A stretch of DNA of 64,000 nucleotides from CAYNWT01 sp964450955. Its GTDB lineage: Bacteria; Planctomycetota; Planctomycetia; Planctomycetales; Planctomycetaceae. The DNA lies in NCBI GenBank assembly GCA_964450955.1, contig CAYVFI010000015.1, positions 1 through 64,000 on the forward strand. Reading direction: 5' to 3'. Each line of letters opens with the position of its first letter. Position 1 is the first letter of the stretch. Positions 27,942 through 39,034 of the stretch are shown here, in pieces. The notes beneath the pieces were generated by a model, which did no database searches, was not told the DNA's origin, and saw only the letters and a list, made by a program, of their open reading frames with translations. A program made the position numbers and the translations under genes.

Positions 27942-29414
27942 CTATTGCCGCGTAGGTTTCTCTGAACCCGCTTCAGCAGTTCTTTCCAAAGGGAACCGAC
28001 GATGCGTGTTCGCTAACGAAGTTTGGCCCAATCGATCGTAGACACTCGCCAAAGTCGCGTGTGCCGCAGCCGGTTGACTGAGTCGTGGCAGAGCCTGTTC
28101 GAGGTCAACAATCGCCTCCGACAGCCGCCCTGCCCTTGCCAGTATCTGCCCGCGCGTTTCCAAAACTTCGGCCCGCTGGTTCGACTTCTTACCCGCGCGT
28201 TGCAACGCGGAATCAATCAGCTTCAGAGCCCTTTCAGAAGCATTCGGATCTGAATGCGAAAGGCACCACGCAAGATTGTTCAGCAATGCCACACTCTCAG
28301 GATTGTGTCGCAATCCAACCTCAAAATGATGAATCGCCGCTTCAAGCTCCTGGCGTCCAAGCAGAACACCACCAATTGCCAAATGAGCCGCAGCAGGCGC
28401 GTGTCCGGCAGCGGCCACTCGTTTCAGTTCGTTTAGTGCCGCGTCAGCGACAGCGCTACCCGACCCCGCAATGACACCAAACCGCTCAACAATTCCCCTG
28501 GCGGTCGCATCCAGAACCAGTGCGTCATCCAGGTGCCTTAAAGCCAGCTCAAATTTCCGTTCGCTCAAAGCCCGATCGCAGGCACCAAGATGCATACCCT
28601 GCAGGACCTCCGTAAACCGATGATCCTGCGGGAACCGCAGCCGAGCCCGCTTGAGAACACGTTCGGCCGTAGTCCGATCGCCGGCCATTAGCTCACACTG
28701 AACACGAATCAGACAGCAGTCCGCATTGCCTGGTGACGTAAGACTCATCGCCCGAAAGTGAGCCAAAGCGCGCTCGACTTCAAATTTTGCGTCTTCATGA
28801 TTCCCCAAAGCCGCGTAGGCCCGAGCCAGCGAAATTCGCAACTCGGGTCGCTCATCAACGACGCTCAGCAAATGAGGAACAGCTTCGTGGTTCTCACCTC
28901 GTGACAACAACATCGTTCCAAGAATCGCATGAGACTGCACTCGCGCGGTTGGATCTGTAGAGGCCTGCTCCAAATGTCGCCGCACCATCCAGAAATCGTC
29001 CTCGGACAGGTTCTGCGAACGGTCTTCCAGAATCTGTTCGGCCAACCAGTTATGCGCCAACGGGTAACTTGTGTCGCCGTAAGCCAGCCCCGACATGAGC
29101 CGATGCGCAAGCGGTCTGTTGCCAAGCTTCTCAGCCGTTAACGCCATCCCGAACCGACCCTCGGTGTCCGTCGCGTCCAGGCGTCCCATACGCCTGAAAT
29201 ACAATTCAGCGACCTCAGGCTGCTCCGCCCGCAACGCGTCAAACCCAGCCTTCCTGTACCGCGCGATCAGACTGTTTCGGGGTGTTTCAAGAAACGCTGG
29301 CACACTGACAACCGCCAGCAGGATTGCGATCATCGCAGCGCGACGCAGTAGGTGCCCCGGCCTGGACCGGAGCCACGCTGACATGAAAGAACCCATCTCA
29401 CTCGAAATAGTCAT
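27942..29414 (-). CDS. Membrane-anchored TPR protein in the exosortase operon
   Basis: 490 residues. One N-terminal membrane segment (about 27-43, MIAILLAVVSVPAFL), then about ten TPR-like helical pairs, for example LYFRRMGRLDATDTEGRFGMAL, AHLAIGGVLLGRQELEAAIHHFEVGLRHNP and ALLNNLAWCLSHSDPNASERALKLIDSALQ. The start overlaps the exosortase stop by 17 bp, so it is translationally coupled. TPR proteins such as PrsT accompany exosortases in known PEP-CTERM loci; a scaffolding role in secretion is inferred. Confidence 0.88.
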   Translation of the reverse strand: MTISSEMGSFMSAWLRSRPGHLLRRAAMIAILLAVVSVPAFLETPRNSLIARYRKAGFDALRAEQPEVAELYFRRMGRLDATDTEGRFGMALTAEKLGNRPLAHRLMSGLAYGDTSYPLAHNWLAEQILEDRSQNLSEDDFWMVRRHLEQASTDPTARVQSHAILGTMLLSRGENHEAVPHLLSVVDERPELRISLARAYAALGNHEDAKFEVERALAHFRAMSLTSPGNADCCLIRVQCELMAGDRTTAERVLKRARLRFPQDHRFTEVLQGMHLGACDRALSERKFELALRHLDDALVLDATARGIVERFGVIAGSGSAVADAALNELKRVAAAGHAPAAAHLAIGGVLLGRQELEAAIHHFEVGLRHNPESVALLNNLAWCLSHSDPNASERALKLIDSALQRAGKKSNQRAEVLETRGQILARAGRLSEAIVDLEQALPRLSQPAAAHATLASVYDRLGQTSLANTHRRFPLERTAEAGSEKPTRQ

Positions 29415-31389
29415 CGCTGGTCCCCGATTTCCCGTTGATGAGATTTTGCACGCCGCCTTCCGGGTCCGTCACCTGAGCCCGAAGTTCATCTCTTATCTCA
29501 ACGAACGCCGTTTCAATGTCATTAAGATCCGTCGCGGAAAGTCCGAAGTCCGACTGAATAATGAGCTGCAGTTGCCACGTTGGCCGCTCGTTACTTTTCT
29601 CAAATTCCTTCATCCGCTCAGACAGTTTCCCTTTAGCGCTTTCCAGTTCCACGGTGCCGGAGGCGTCAAAGACGTCGTAAAATAACAGTGCCGCTTCGCC
29701 GAATGGACGATTCAACACCGCCTTGCTGTAGCCGGCCGCTGTTGTGACCTTTTCCTGTACGTCCCAACCGGACATGTGATAACACTCGCTGACGTTGTGA
29801 GCGCCAAAGAATGGGTAGTCCAGCGAGATCGTCGCTTCGTAAAACGGCGAACGATAGACCCACGACACCGAGTCCGTTATCAGACCCTTCGATCTGTCGA
29901 TCCGCTCAAACGATCTGCGCTTCCATGAACCCAACAATTCCGGAAGCGAGTCTTCGTGCAGCGACTCAGATCGCTCCAGCATTTGTTCTTCAAGTTTGTT
30001 CACAGACTCAAGCGGCGCTCGGTCGGCTCCACCTACGTGCTGGCTGATACCACAAAACGCGAAGACGACCGTGGCGGCAAACATCGCGAACCGAGTAAAC
30101 ACCGATGGCAGACGGAACCCAAACAAACCGGATGTCGCGGGCGGCGAAACTTCTGCGCGCTCAAGCTCAAGCACACCAAACACGGCTCCATGAATACCCC
30201 GAGTCAAATCATTCCAAAACCGCGCTGATCGGTTGTCCGGCGTACCCGTTGCCGGGTTGATGATTGGAGCCAACAGGAACAGGAAGAACCCTTCAGAACA
30301 GTAAACCAGCCACAGGGCCACCACAAACAATCCACTGCCAAGGCATTCATGCGGCCATCCCGAAACCAGATTGATTCCACGCAGTTCAGCATGAACCACA
30401 ATCACGATCCGCAGAATGTTGACAATGGTGCACATCACCACGCTGGCTGCCAGCAGCGGTACCGCTAGAACCGCCGGCCGTCTGGTCCACGCAGTGAAGA
30501 ACGCGACACACGTTAGCATCGCAAACAGCGACTGAATCCCACTGCAGGCTTCATCGATAAAAAGCTGACTACCAGGCAGCTCAAGGACATTTCCAGACAC
30601 CAGGTGGTTCACATTTAACAGGTCCAACAGTCGACTACTGCAGCCGGTTACAAATGCCTGCAGTGCCTTAATCAGCTGTTCGTCAAACCCAAGCGGTAAA
30701 GGCAACAGTAACAACAAGAACATCAATGGGCCCGTGTAACCAATGTGATCGACAGACGGCAGACGACGCAGAAATACACCGGCCAACAGGATGCACGAGA
30801 AAACACCAACCCATGGCGAACCCACTCGCGATGCCGTCACGAACGCAATACCTGCACCGACCAGCAAACCCACATCCAGGATGGCAAACCGAAAGTTTGG
30901 TTCACCAACCGCCCGAAACCAACGACGCAACACCAGCGCGATAAAACCCAACAACACGAACCCATAGTGAGCCCTGTGCGGCATGTGTGACAGGTGACCC
31001 AGATGAGTCAGCAGCATTGGCATCACGGCCATCGATGCCACAACCGCGAACACAGCTATCGGAAGCGTTTCCGTCGCCACACCGCGTTCCAAAACACTCT
31101 CAACAAATGCACGTGATCCCACCGCCACCGATGCCCGTGGCTCATTGGGCTCTGAAACGGTGTCCCGGAAAAATGGTGTCGCCACCTCATGTGGTTCAGC
31201 AGAAGGAACCACCGCGGGTTGCGGCTGAGTTGCTCCCCCAGGTTCGAGACGCCGCTCCGGTGGTGAGTCGGACTGAGGAATCGGAACCGGTAGGAAGGTC
31301 GAGGCGAACAACGAATCCGACATCTCCCGGAATGATTCGGAAGTAGCCGCGCGCTCGTTCTCTGCAGGATTGTGCGGAGGAATTGTCAT
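29398..31389 (-). CDS. Exosortase with C-terminal EpsI-like domain (exosortase U-like)
   Basis: 663 residues. A proline-rich cytoplasmic N-terminus (about 1-110) precedes eight or so membrane segments (about 115-390). The exosortase triad is present: C282 in DEACSGIQSL, R327 in NILRIVIVV and H347 in GWPHECLG, spaced as in the family. The C-terminal ~220 residues after another membrane segment look like the EpsI/DUF3485 domain (SVSWVYRSPFYEATISLDYPF, SECYHMSGW). This fused form matches planctomycete exosortases. It cleaves and probably transfers PEP-CTERM proteins at the membrane. Coupled downstream genes are the TPR and PEP-CTERM proteins, and exopolysaccharide genes follow. Confidence 0.93.
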   Translation of the reverse strand: MTIPPHNPAENERAATSESFREMSDSLFASTFLPVPIPQSDSPPERRLEPGGATQPQPAVVPSAEPHEVATPFFRDTVSEPNEPRASVAVGSRAFVESVLERGVATETLPIAVFAVVASMAVMPMLLTHLGHLSHMPHRAHYGFVLLGFIALVLRRWFRAVGEPNFRFAILDVGLLVGAGIAFVTASRVGSPWVGVFSCILLAGVFLRRLPSVDHIGYTGPLMFLLLLLPLPLGFDEQLIKALQAFVTGCSSRLLDLLNVNHLVSGNVLELPGSQLFIDEACSGIQSLFAMLTCVAFFTAWTRRPAVLAVPLLAASVVMCTIVNILRIVIVVHAELRGINLVSGWPHECLGSGLFVVALWLVYCSEGFFLFLLAPIINPATGTPDNRSARFWNDLTRGIHGAVFGVLELERAEVSPPATSGLFGFRLPSVFTRFAMFAATVVFAFCGISQHVGGADRAPLESVNKLEEQMLERSESLHEDSLPELLGSWKRRSFERIDRSKGLITDSVSWVYRSPFYEATISLDYPFFGAHNVSECYHMSGWDVQEKVTTAAGYSKAVLNRPFGEAALLFYDVFDASGTVELESAKGKLSERMKEFEKSNERPTWQLQLIIQSDFGLSATDLNDIETAFVEIRDELRAQVTDPEGGVQNLINGKSGTSDDYFE

Positions 31390-31990
31390 GGTGGGTCGAT
31401 CTGACGGGCCAGTCGCAAGCGCGACTCAGAACTCTTACAGTGACCTTCGGCTGGAACACCACCGACAGTTCCTTAGCGCGCTAAACGATTAACCGTGGTT
31501 GCGGCAATCCGCCACGTCTTCGTCCGCTGGAGACGATTACAATGATTTTGCAGCAACCAAATACCTATTCGCATGCTTCAAAAAAGCGCCTGAAACCAGC
31601 CTCCGGATCCCGATACAGACAACTTCACCCAAAAATGACTGACATATTTCCACGCCCGTAACGTGGACACCCGAAAACACCTATTGCCCCTTTTGCTGGA
31701 CAGCCGGATAATCAAATACGCCCTGACTTGCACCATGCCGCAAGCCCCCGGGCACGCGCTTCCACTTTGACAACCTGTGTTTGGTCAGGGATGACCGTCA
31801 GCAGCCTGTCCGCTCTCGGCGTCCCTTCTGGCGGGGAACCAACAGAACCAAGACCATTCGCTGCTGCGCGGCTGGAAACAACCTCGCGGCAACCCAACTA
31901 TCAAGATTCACAACTTCAGACCGACACCCACGATAGAGAGCCGCTACTCGAACAATCCGAACCAACACACCTCCACACGAAAGTGGTTTC
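31390..31990. other. Divergent intergenic region between exosortase and prkA
   Basis: 601 bp without a supported gene; short frames here lack ribosome sites. It should carry the promoters of the exosortase operon and of the prkA cluster. A GG-N10-GC element at 31873-31887 was considered as a sigma-54 site but is too weak to call. Confidence 0.5.
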
Positions 31991-34042
<2,052 letters not shown>

Positions 34043-34326
34043 TCTGAAGGCGCGGTGCTGCGTATACTTGTGTCCTATATTCACACTTCTTTTTCAATGG
34101 GGGCTATTAACTTATGAAGTCGTTATGCGGAATGTTTATTTAGGTCGGAGGCCCGTTGGAATGCGACTCCGTCAGCAGGTGAGAATTCCGTGTTTGATAG
34201 ATGGGAGCACCGCCAACCTCTGCTGTTTTCCGGCTGCGCAAGCGGAAAACTTCAGCAACCACCTGGGTTATCGAGCGGTACTAACCAATAGATTATCTAC
34301 GGTTTCAAAATTCACGAAAGAAAATC
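34043..34326. other. AT-richer spacer after prkA
   Basis: 284 bp, visibly richer in A and T than the neighbouring genes, without a supported gene or repeat. In most genomes the yeaG and yeaH genes are close together, so this and the following gene look like inserted DNA. Confidence 0.5.
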
Positions 34327-34833
34327 ATGACAAGAATAGTAACCCTCGTTCTATCGATAGCTCTTGGCGCCATGTGTGTTTATGCATACGGCGCGTACCA
34401 GAATGGTGCCCAAAATGACCCAGCGGCGGCCAGCAAGTTAGACGACAATGCGATTGATCCTGAGCCAGTCGATTCGCAGCCGATGATCGAGTCCGAATTG
34501 TCTTTGACAGGTTCAGTGGGGCAGGCGCTTGTTACAGGCATTGATGTCATCGCATCAGCTCAGCAAGATGAGGATCGAGCTACGGCTCTCAGTAATGCTC
34601 TTGGTGGTGCGACAGTCGAGGTCTCAGGGTGGACCTACACGGTAACAGAGCTGGGTACAACGGATGGATCGAGCCCCTCTCGGATAGTCGTCCAGCCGGC
34701 TGGTCTGATCCTAAATCAAGGCATCGCCCGAATCACTGACGCGGAAATGGTTGAAGAGTGGAAGCTGAACGGGGGGAGCCTGACTCTTGTGGATCGGCGC
34801 ATAGAAGGTGAGATCGGATATCACATCTACTAG
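34327..34833 (+). CDS. Small exported/anchored protein of unknown function inside the yeaG-yeaH cluster
   Basis: 168 residues. The N-terminus MTRIVTLVLSIALGAMCVYAYGAY is a signal peptide or membrane anchor. The rest is acidic and Thr/Val/Gly-rich, mixed alpha/beta (GGATVEVSGWTYTVTELGTTDG, LNGGSLTLVDRRIEGEIGYHIY). I recognise no family. Position between prkA and yeaH and the AT-richer flank suggest a recent insertion rather than a core cluster member. An AAGAAAATC sequence precedes the ATG, a poor ribosome site. Confidence 0.65.
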   Translation: MTRIVTLVLSIALGAMCVYAYGAYQNGAQNDPAAASKLDDNAIDPEPVDSQPMIESELSLTGSVGQALVTGIDVIASAQQDEDRATALSNALGGATVEVSGWTYTVTELGTTDGSSPSRIVVQPAGLILNQGIARITDAEMVEEWKLNGGSLTLVDRRIEGEIGYHIY

Positions 34834-34925
34834 GCACAGGACACTTGTCGGGCATCGTTCGGCACTCGCCCGCTGAGTGTCAGTCGTATGACTGTCTTCA
34901 GCGGGCATCGCGTTCGGAGATCGCA

Positions 34926-36032
34926 ATGTCCCGTAACATCAACCGAGACCTAAAACGATTCCGCGAGATCGTGCGCGGTAAGGTGCGGAAGAACTTGCGC
35001 AAGTATGTCACCAATGGTGAAATGCTTGGTCGCAAGGGGCGTGAGGTTGTCAGCATTCCGGTTCCGTCGATCGACATCCCGCGGTTCAAACACGGCAAGC
35101 GCGGCGGCGGTGGAGTCGGTCAGGGCGAGGGCGAGATTGGCAAGTCGGTCGGGAAGGACGGTGATCCGCAGGACGGTCAGGGTCAGGCTGGAAACGATGC
35201 CGGTAACCACATCCGCGAGGTCGAAATATCGCTGGATGAACTCGCCGACATGCTGTCGGAAGAATTAGAACTGCCGCGGATCGAACCGAAAGGTTCCGAA
35301 GAGATCAGTGCGAAGAAGGACAAGTACACGACTATCCGTCAGCAGGGCCCCAAGTCACTGCGGCACTTCAAACGAACCTACAAGCAGGCTTTAAAGCGGC
35401 AGCTATCGTCGGGAACCTACAACCCGAAGAACCCCAGCATCGTGCCGACGCGCGATGACGAACGGTTCCGGTCGTGGAAGACGGTTCCCAACCCGCAGGC
35501 GAATGCGGCAATCATTTACATGATGGACGTCTCCGGTTCGATGACCGACGACCAGAAAGAGATTGTTCGCACGGAAGCGTTCTGGATCGATACATGGCTG
35601 AAGCGTCAGTACGACGGAGTCCAACGCCGCTACATCGTTCATGACGCGGTCGCTCACGAAGTCGATGAGGACACGTTCTACCGAGTTCGCGAGAGCGGCG
35701 GGACTCGGATTTCGTCAGCGTATCGCGGTTGTCGCAAGGTAATTGAACGCGACTTCCCGGTGGACGACTGGAACATCTACTGCTTCCAATTCTCCGACGG
35801 CGACAACTGGGGCGAAGACAACAGCGGTTGCCTGGACATCCTGACCGAACACATCCTCCCCGTGTGCAATTTGTTCTGCTATGGGCAGGTCGAGAGCCCG
35901 TATGGTTCCGGCGACTTCATCAAAGAGCTTCAAAAGCTTGAAGGCGACTGGGAGAACGTGATCCTATCAGAGATTCCGGACAAGGAAGCGATCTGGGAGT
36001 CAATCAAGACGTTCCTGGGAACGGGCCGATGA
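34926..36032 (+). CDS. yeaH: YeaH/DUF444 family protein
   Basis: 368 residues from the ATG at 34926, chosen for its GGAG ribosome site and because MSRNINRDLKRFREIVRG is the typical start; the frame stays open 81 bp upstream. A Gly/Gln-rich basic region (about 55-100) is followed by a vWA-like domain with MIDAS motif MDVSGSMTDDQKEIVRTEAFW, and by the family phrases GGTRISSAYRG and FQFSDGDNWGEDN. DUF444 proteins are always near the YeaG kinase and SpoVR; biochemical role unknown. Confidence 0.95.
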   Translation: MSRNINRDLKRFREIVRGKVRKNLRKYVTNGEMLGRKGREVVSIPVPSIDIPRFKHGKRGGGGVGQGEGEIGKSVGKDGDPQDGQGQAGNDAGNHIREVEISLDELADMLSEELELPRIEPKGSEEISAKKDKYTTIRQQGPKSLRHFKRTYKQALKRQLSSGTYNPKNPSIVPTRDDERFRSWKTVPNPQANAAIIYMMDVSGSMTDDQKEIVRTEAFWIDTWLKRQYDGVQRRYIVHDAVAHEVDEDTFYRVRESGGTRISSAYRGCRKVIERDFPVDDWNIYCFQFSDGDNWGEDNSGCLDILTEHILPVCNLFCYGQVESPYGSGDFIKELQKLEGDWENVILSEIPDKEAIWESIKTFLGTGR

Positions 36033-36073
36033 CGTCCAACACGCGAAGAACCGCAACGCGGTTCCACAACGAA

Positions 36074-36229
36074 GCCCAGCGTCGCGCAGCGCACGCTGGG
36101 TTGGTGGTGCGGCGTGAGACACTTACCCCGAAGGGGTTGCACAAGTTGCCTGGTGATTCGTGTGGAACCCCTTCGGGGTACGTGGCACGATTGCGACCCG
36201 CACCCAGCGTGCGCTGCGCGACGCTGGGC
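36074..36229. repeat. Nested palindromic element between yeaH and spoVR
   Basis: Outer arms at 36074-36100 and 36203-36229 are perfect 27-bp inverted repeats (core CAGCGTCGCGCAGCGCACG). A second perfect inverted pair of 15 bp (TACCCCGAAGGGGTT and its complement) lies inside at 36124-36138 and 36166-36180. It can fold into a double-stem structure. Confidence 0.9.
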
Positions 36230-36275
36230 TTTGATGTGCAACACCTTCGGCGTTGTGCCGCCGCTGTGATTACAG

Positions 36276-36439
36276 GTGAGCCGACGGCGCTAGCCTCGGG
36301 TTTAGGAATCGACTCGGGTTCATGCGTCGAGAGATATCTCCGCGGCGAAATCACGGTAGCGGGCTTGCTTGCCACGGATGTCGCACACAGGTCGGAAGAT
36401 CGTTGGCTCCCGGACCCGAGGCTAGCGCCTACGGCTCAC
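36276..36439. repeat. Palindromic element with 26-bp arms upstream of spoVR
   Basis: Arms at 36276-36301 and 36414-36439 (core GGCGCTAGCCTCGGGT) pair with two mismatches and enclose 112 bp without genes. Together with the preceding element it fills the whole 435-bp yeaH-spoVR spacer. Confidence 0.88.
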
Positions 36440-36467
36440 TTGGTTCTCGGACTTTAGGACGCACACC

Positions 36468-37976
36468 ATGACAATCAGCACTCAACGTCCGCTCCCCGAA
36501 AACATTCAGGAAATCCAGCGCGAGATGGAGAAGCATGCGGCCGGTTATGGGCTGGATTTCTTTGACACCATTTTTGAGATGGTGGACTACGAAGAGATGT
36601 CCATGATGGCCGCGTACACCGGGTTCCCGACGCGGTATCCGCATTGGCGGTTTGGGGCTCAGTTTGATGAGCTCATGAAGGGGTACTCGTACGGTCTGCA
36701 AAAGATCTACGAGATGGTCATCAATACCGATCCGTGCTACGCGTACTTGCTGAGCAACAACGAGATGGTCGATCAGAAGCTGGTCGTCGCGCACGTTTAT
36801 GGGCACTGTGACTTCTTCAAGAATAACGCATGGTTCAGCAAGACGAACCGTCGCATGCTGGATCAGATGGCCAACAATGCGGCTCGCGTGAATAAGTACA
36901 TCGACAAGTACGGCTACGAAGTTGTCGAACGCTACATCGACGCGTGCTTGTCGTTGGAGGATCTCATTGATCCGTATTCAGTCTACAAGGACGGTGGGTT
37001 CGCGGATCCGGATGAGAAGACCGATGGCGACGATGGCCCCGATGGTTCGGGCAAGTTCGCTGCGAAGCAGTACATGGATCCGTTCATCAACCCGCCGGAA
37101 CTCATTAAGAAAGAACGCGAACGCAAAGCCAGGGAGGCGGCTGAACGTGAGGCGTCTCGACGGTTCCCGGAAGAACCAGAACGCGACGTGCTGTTGTTCC
37201 TCATGCAATACGCTCCGTTGCAGGACTGGCAGCGCGATGTGTTGTCGATCATTCGCGATGAGGCTTACTACTTCGCTCCGCAGGGCATGACGAAAATCAT
37301 GAACGAAGGTTGGGCCAGCTATTGGCATTCAACCATCATGACCAAGCACGGCCTGAACGATTCTGACTTCATTTGCTATGCCGATCATCACAGCGGCACG
37401 ATGGCGATGAGCCCCAACCGGTTGAACCCGTACAAGATCGGTATCGAACTATTCCGCGATATCGAAGAACGCTGGGACACGGGCAAGTTTGGAACCGAAT
37501 GGGAGTCGTGCGATGACATGCGAGAAAAAGAGAACTGGCATCGCGACACGGGGCAGGGTCGCGAGAAGATCTTCGAAGTCCGCAAGGTTCACAACGATCT
37601 AACATTTATCGACACATTCCTGACGGCCGACTTCTGCCGCAAGCACAAGATGTTCTCATTCGCCTACAACGACTCCAGCGAGCACTACGAGATCGCTTCC
37701 CGCGAGTTCGATGCGATCAAACAGCAGCTGCTGGGTGCACTCACCAACCACGGTCGGCCGTTCATTCGAGTGGTCGATGGGAACCACAAGAATCGCGGCG
37801 AACTGTATCTCCGCCATCAATACGAAGGTGTGGAACTCAAGCAGGATTACGCTCAGGCGACGCTGCAAAACCTTGTCACGCTGTGGCTAAGGCCAGTCCA
37901 CATCGAAACGGTCGTCAACGACGAACCAACAGTGCTATCATTTGACGGCAAGACCCACGAAGAAAACCCCAAGTGA
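36468..37976 (+). CDS. spoVR: SpoVR family protein
   Basis: 502 residues, normal for SpoVR/YcgB. Recognisable family phrases include AAGYGLDFFDTIFEMVDY, MSMMAAYTGFPTRYPHWRFG, LVVAHVYGHCDFFKNNAWF, and LLFLMQYAPLQDWQRDVLSIIRDEAYYFAPQG with MTKIMNEGWASYWHSTIM. His/Glu residues in these blocks may bind metal. Third member of the prkA-yeaH-spoVR cluster. Bacillus SpoVR affects spore cortex; in other bacteria the cluster is stress related. Molecular activity unknown. Confidence 0.96.
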   Translation: MTISTQRPLPENIQEIQREMEKHAAGYGLDFFDTIFEMVDYEEMSMMAAYTGFPTRYPHWRFGAQFDELMKGYSYGLQKIYEMVINTDPCYAYLLSNNEMVDQKLVVAHVYGHCDFFKNNAWFSKTNRRMLDQMANNAARVNKYIDKYGYEVVERYIDACLSLEDLIDPYSVYKDGGFADPDEKTDGDDGPDGSGKFAAKQYMDPFINPPELIKKERERKAREAAEREASRRFPEEPERDVLLFLMQYAPLQDWQRDVLSIIRDEAYYFAPQGMTKIMNEGWASYWHSTIMTKHGLNDSDFICYADHHSGTMAMSPNRLNPYKIGIELFRDIEERWDTGKFGTEWESCDDMREKENWHRDTGQGREKIFEVRKVHNDLTFIDTFLTADFCRKHKMFSFAYNDSSEHYEIASREFDAIKQQLLGALTNHGRPFIRVVDGNHKNRGELYLRHQYEGVELKQDYAQATLQNLVTLWLRPVHIETVVNDEPTVLSFDGKTHEENPK

Positions 37977-38050
37977 GCAGCGTCCCGCTGCACCGGGAAT
38001 CCGGTAGGTGAGTTGGGATGGTGTGCTCGAGTGCGGGAATCCGGTTGGAC
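37977..38050. repeat. Dispersed post-stop repeat, copy A
   Basis: Starts right after the spoVR stop with cgtcccgctgcaccggg and GAATCCGGTAGG, then repeats GGGAATCCGGTTGG within 40 bp. Related copies follow the stops at 56682 and 62131. Confidence 0.6.
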
Positions 38051-38081
38051 GTCTTTTGTGCGATGACCTGGGATGAGTCCA

Positions 38082-38579
38082 ATGCGGCAAATCGTTGCTG
38101 ACCTCGAAATCGAATTGCAGAAGCAGATTGGCCTGACGGCGTCTGTTCCTGTGACGGTTGATGTCACTGAACCGGGTGTGGCCAGACTGGCGATCGACTT
38201 TGTCGCCGTTGATTCGATGAGTTGTTCGTTCGTTGAATTGCGACTCACGGTTCCGTCTCTGATGAACACTGCCGCCGACGAACTCAAGAAATGGGGTGAC
38301 GGTCTTTGCCAGCGAGTCACGTACCTGCTGGAGAATATCGGTCCGCTTGAGTGTGATGAAGACGCGGGCGAGTTGTTGATCCGGTCAACTCCACCTCAAC
38401 AGGTTCCCAACGGAGCCAAGTTCTATGAAATCATTTTGCAGTCGAATGCGAATGGTAGCTTCACGTTGAAGCGGTTCGAGTTTGAGAAAGGAACGCCCGG
38501 TCGGACGGCTGTCGATATTCAGCTGACTCACGAAGTGCTGTTGAAATTGGTTGACGATTTGTTGGATACCATCCCCTAA
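38082..38579 (+). CDS. Hypothetical cytosolic protein
   Basis: 165 residues from the ATG at 38082, which has GGGATGAG upstream; an ATG at 38073 in the same frame is an alternative. No signal or membrane segment. Alternating beta/alpha pattern with a central LENIGPLECDEDAGELLIRSTPP. No family recognised. It follows spoVR by about 100 bp and is followed after 2 bp by a small membrane protein gene, so these two are probably co-transcribed. Confidence 0.7.
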   Translation: MRQIVADLEIELQKQIGLTASVPVTVDVTEPGVARLAIDFVAVDSMSCSFVELRLTVPSLMNTAADELKKWGDGLCQRVTYLLENIGPLECDEDAGELLIRSTPPQQVPNGAKFYEIILQSNANGSFTLKRFEFEKGTPGRTAVDIQLTHEVLLKLVDDLLDTIP

Positions 38580-38581
38580 TC

Positions 38582-38956
38582 ATGCGTTTCTCCTACTTCG
38601 TTGTCATCGTCGCGGCTCTACAGACGTCGCAGTTTTATCAACTGCACTGGCCGCACCGTCATCTGTTGCCGGAAGCCTTTCGAACCCTCCTGCTTTCAAA
38701 GGGATTGCTGAAGGCGGTTGTTTACATCGCGATCAGTCTTGTACTGCATCAGTTCTCCGCACCACTTGCCTGGGTCTATGCGATCGTCCATCCGCTACTT
38801 GGACTCTTGATGCACTACCGCTGGTGCCGCGCGAATGGGGTCGATCCCGTTTCAGTCGAACCGCGTGAAAAGTATGTGCGAGCCACGGCAGACTGGGTGA
38901 ACAGATTAATGGCCGCGCAAGAAGCAAAACGTCAATCGCGCCACTCGCGGAAGTAG
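38582..38956 (+). CDS. Small membrane protein of unknown function
   Basis: 124 residues with two to three hydrophobic segments (about 3-18, 43-60, 65-78) and a charged C-terminal tail (EPREKYVRATADWVNRLMAAQEAKRQS). It starts 2 bp after the preceding stop. No known motif; an integral membrane role is all that can be stated. Confidence 0.65.
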   Translation: MRFSYFVVIVAALQTSQFYQLHWPHRHLLPEAFRTLLLSKGLLKAVVYIAISLVLHQFSAPLAWVYAIVHPLLGLLMHYRWCRANGVDPVSVEPREKYVRATADWVNRLMAAQEAKRQSRHSRK

Positions 38957-39034
38957 TCCACGCGAACGCTGGCGTTCTGTATTTCGAAAAGGCGTCAGGC
39001 TTCTAAGTCGCGGTTCAGACGCAACAATGTCTGC

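Noticed and set aside
31873..31887. GG-N10-GC element (TGGAAA...TCGC) upstream of prkA, considered as a sigma-54 promoter
   Set aside because: Only the GG and GC dinucleotides match; such a pattern is common by chance in GC-rich DNA, although yeaG is sigma-54 dependent in E. coli.
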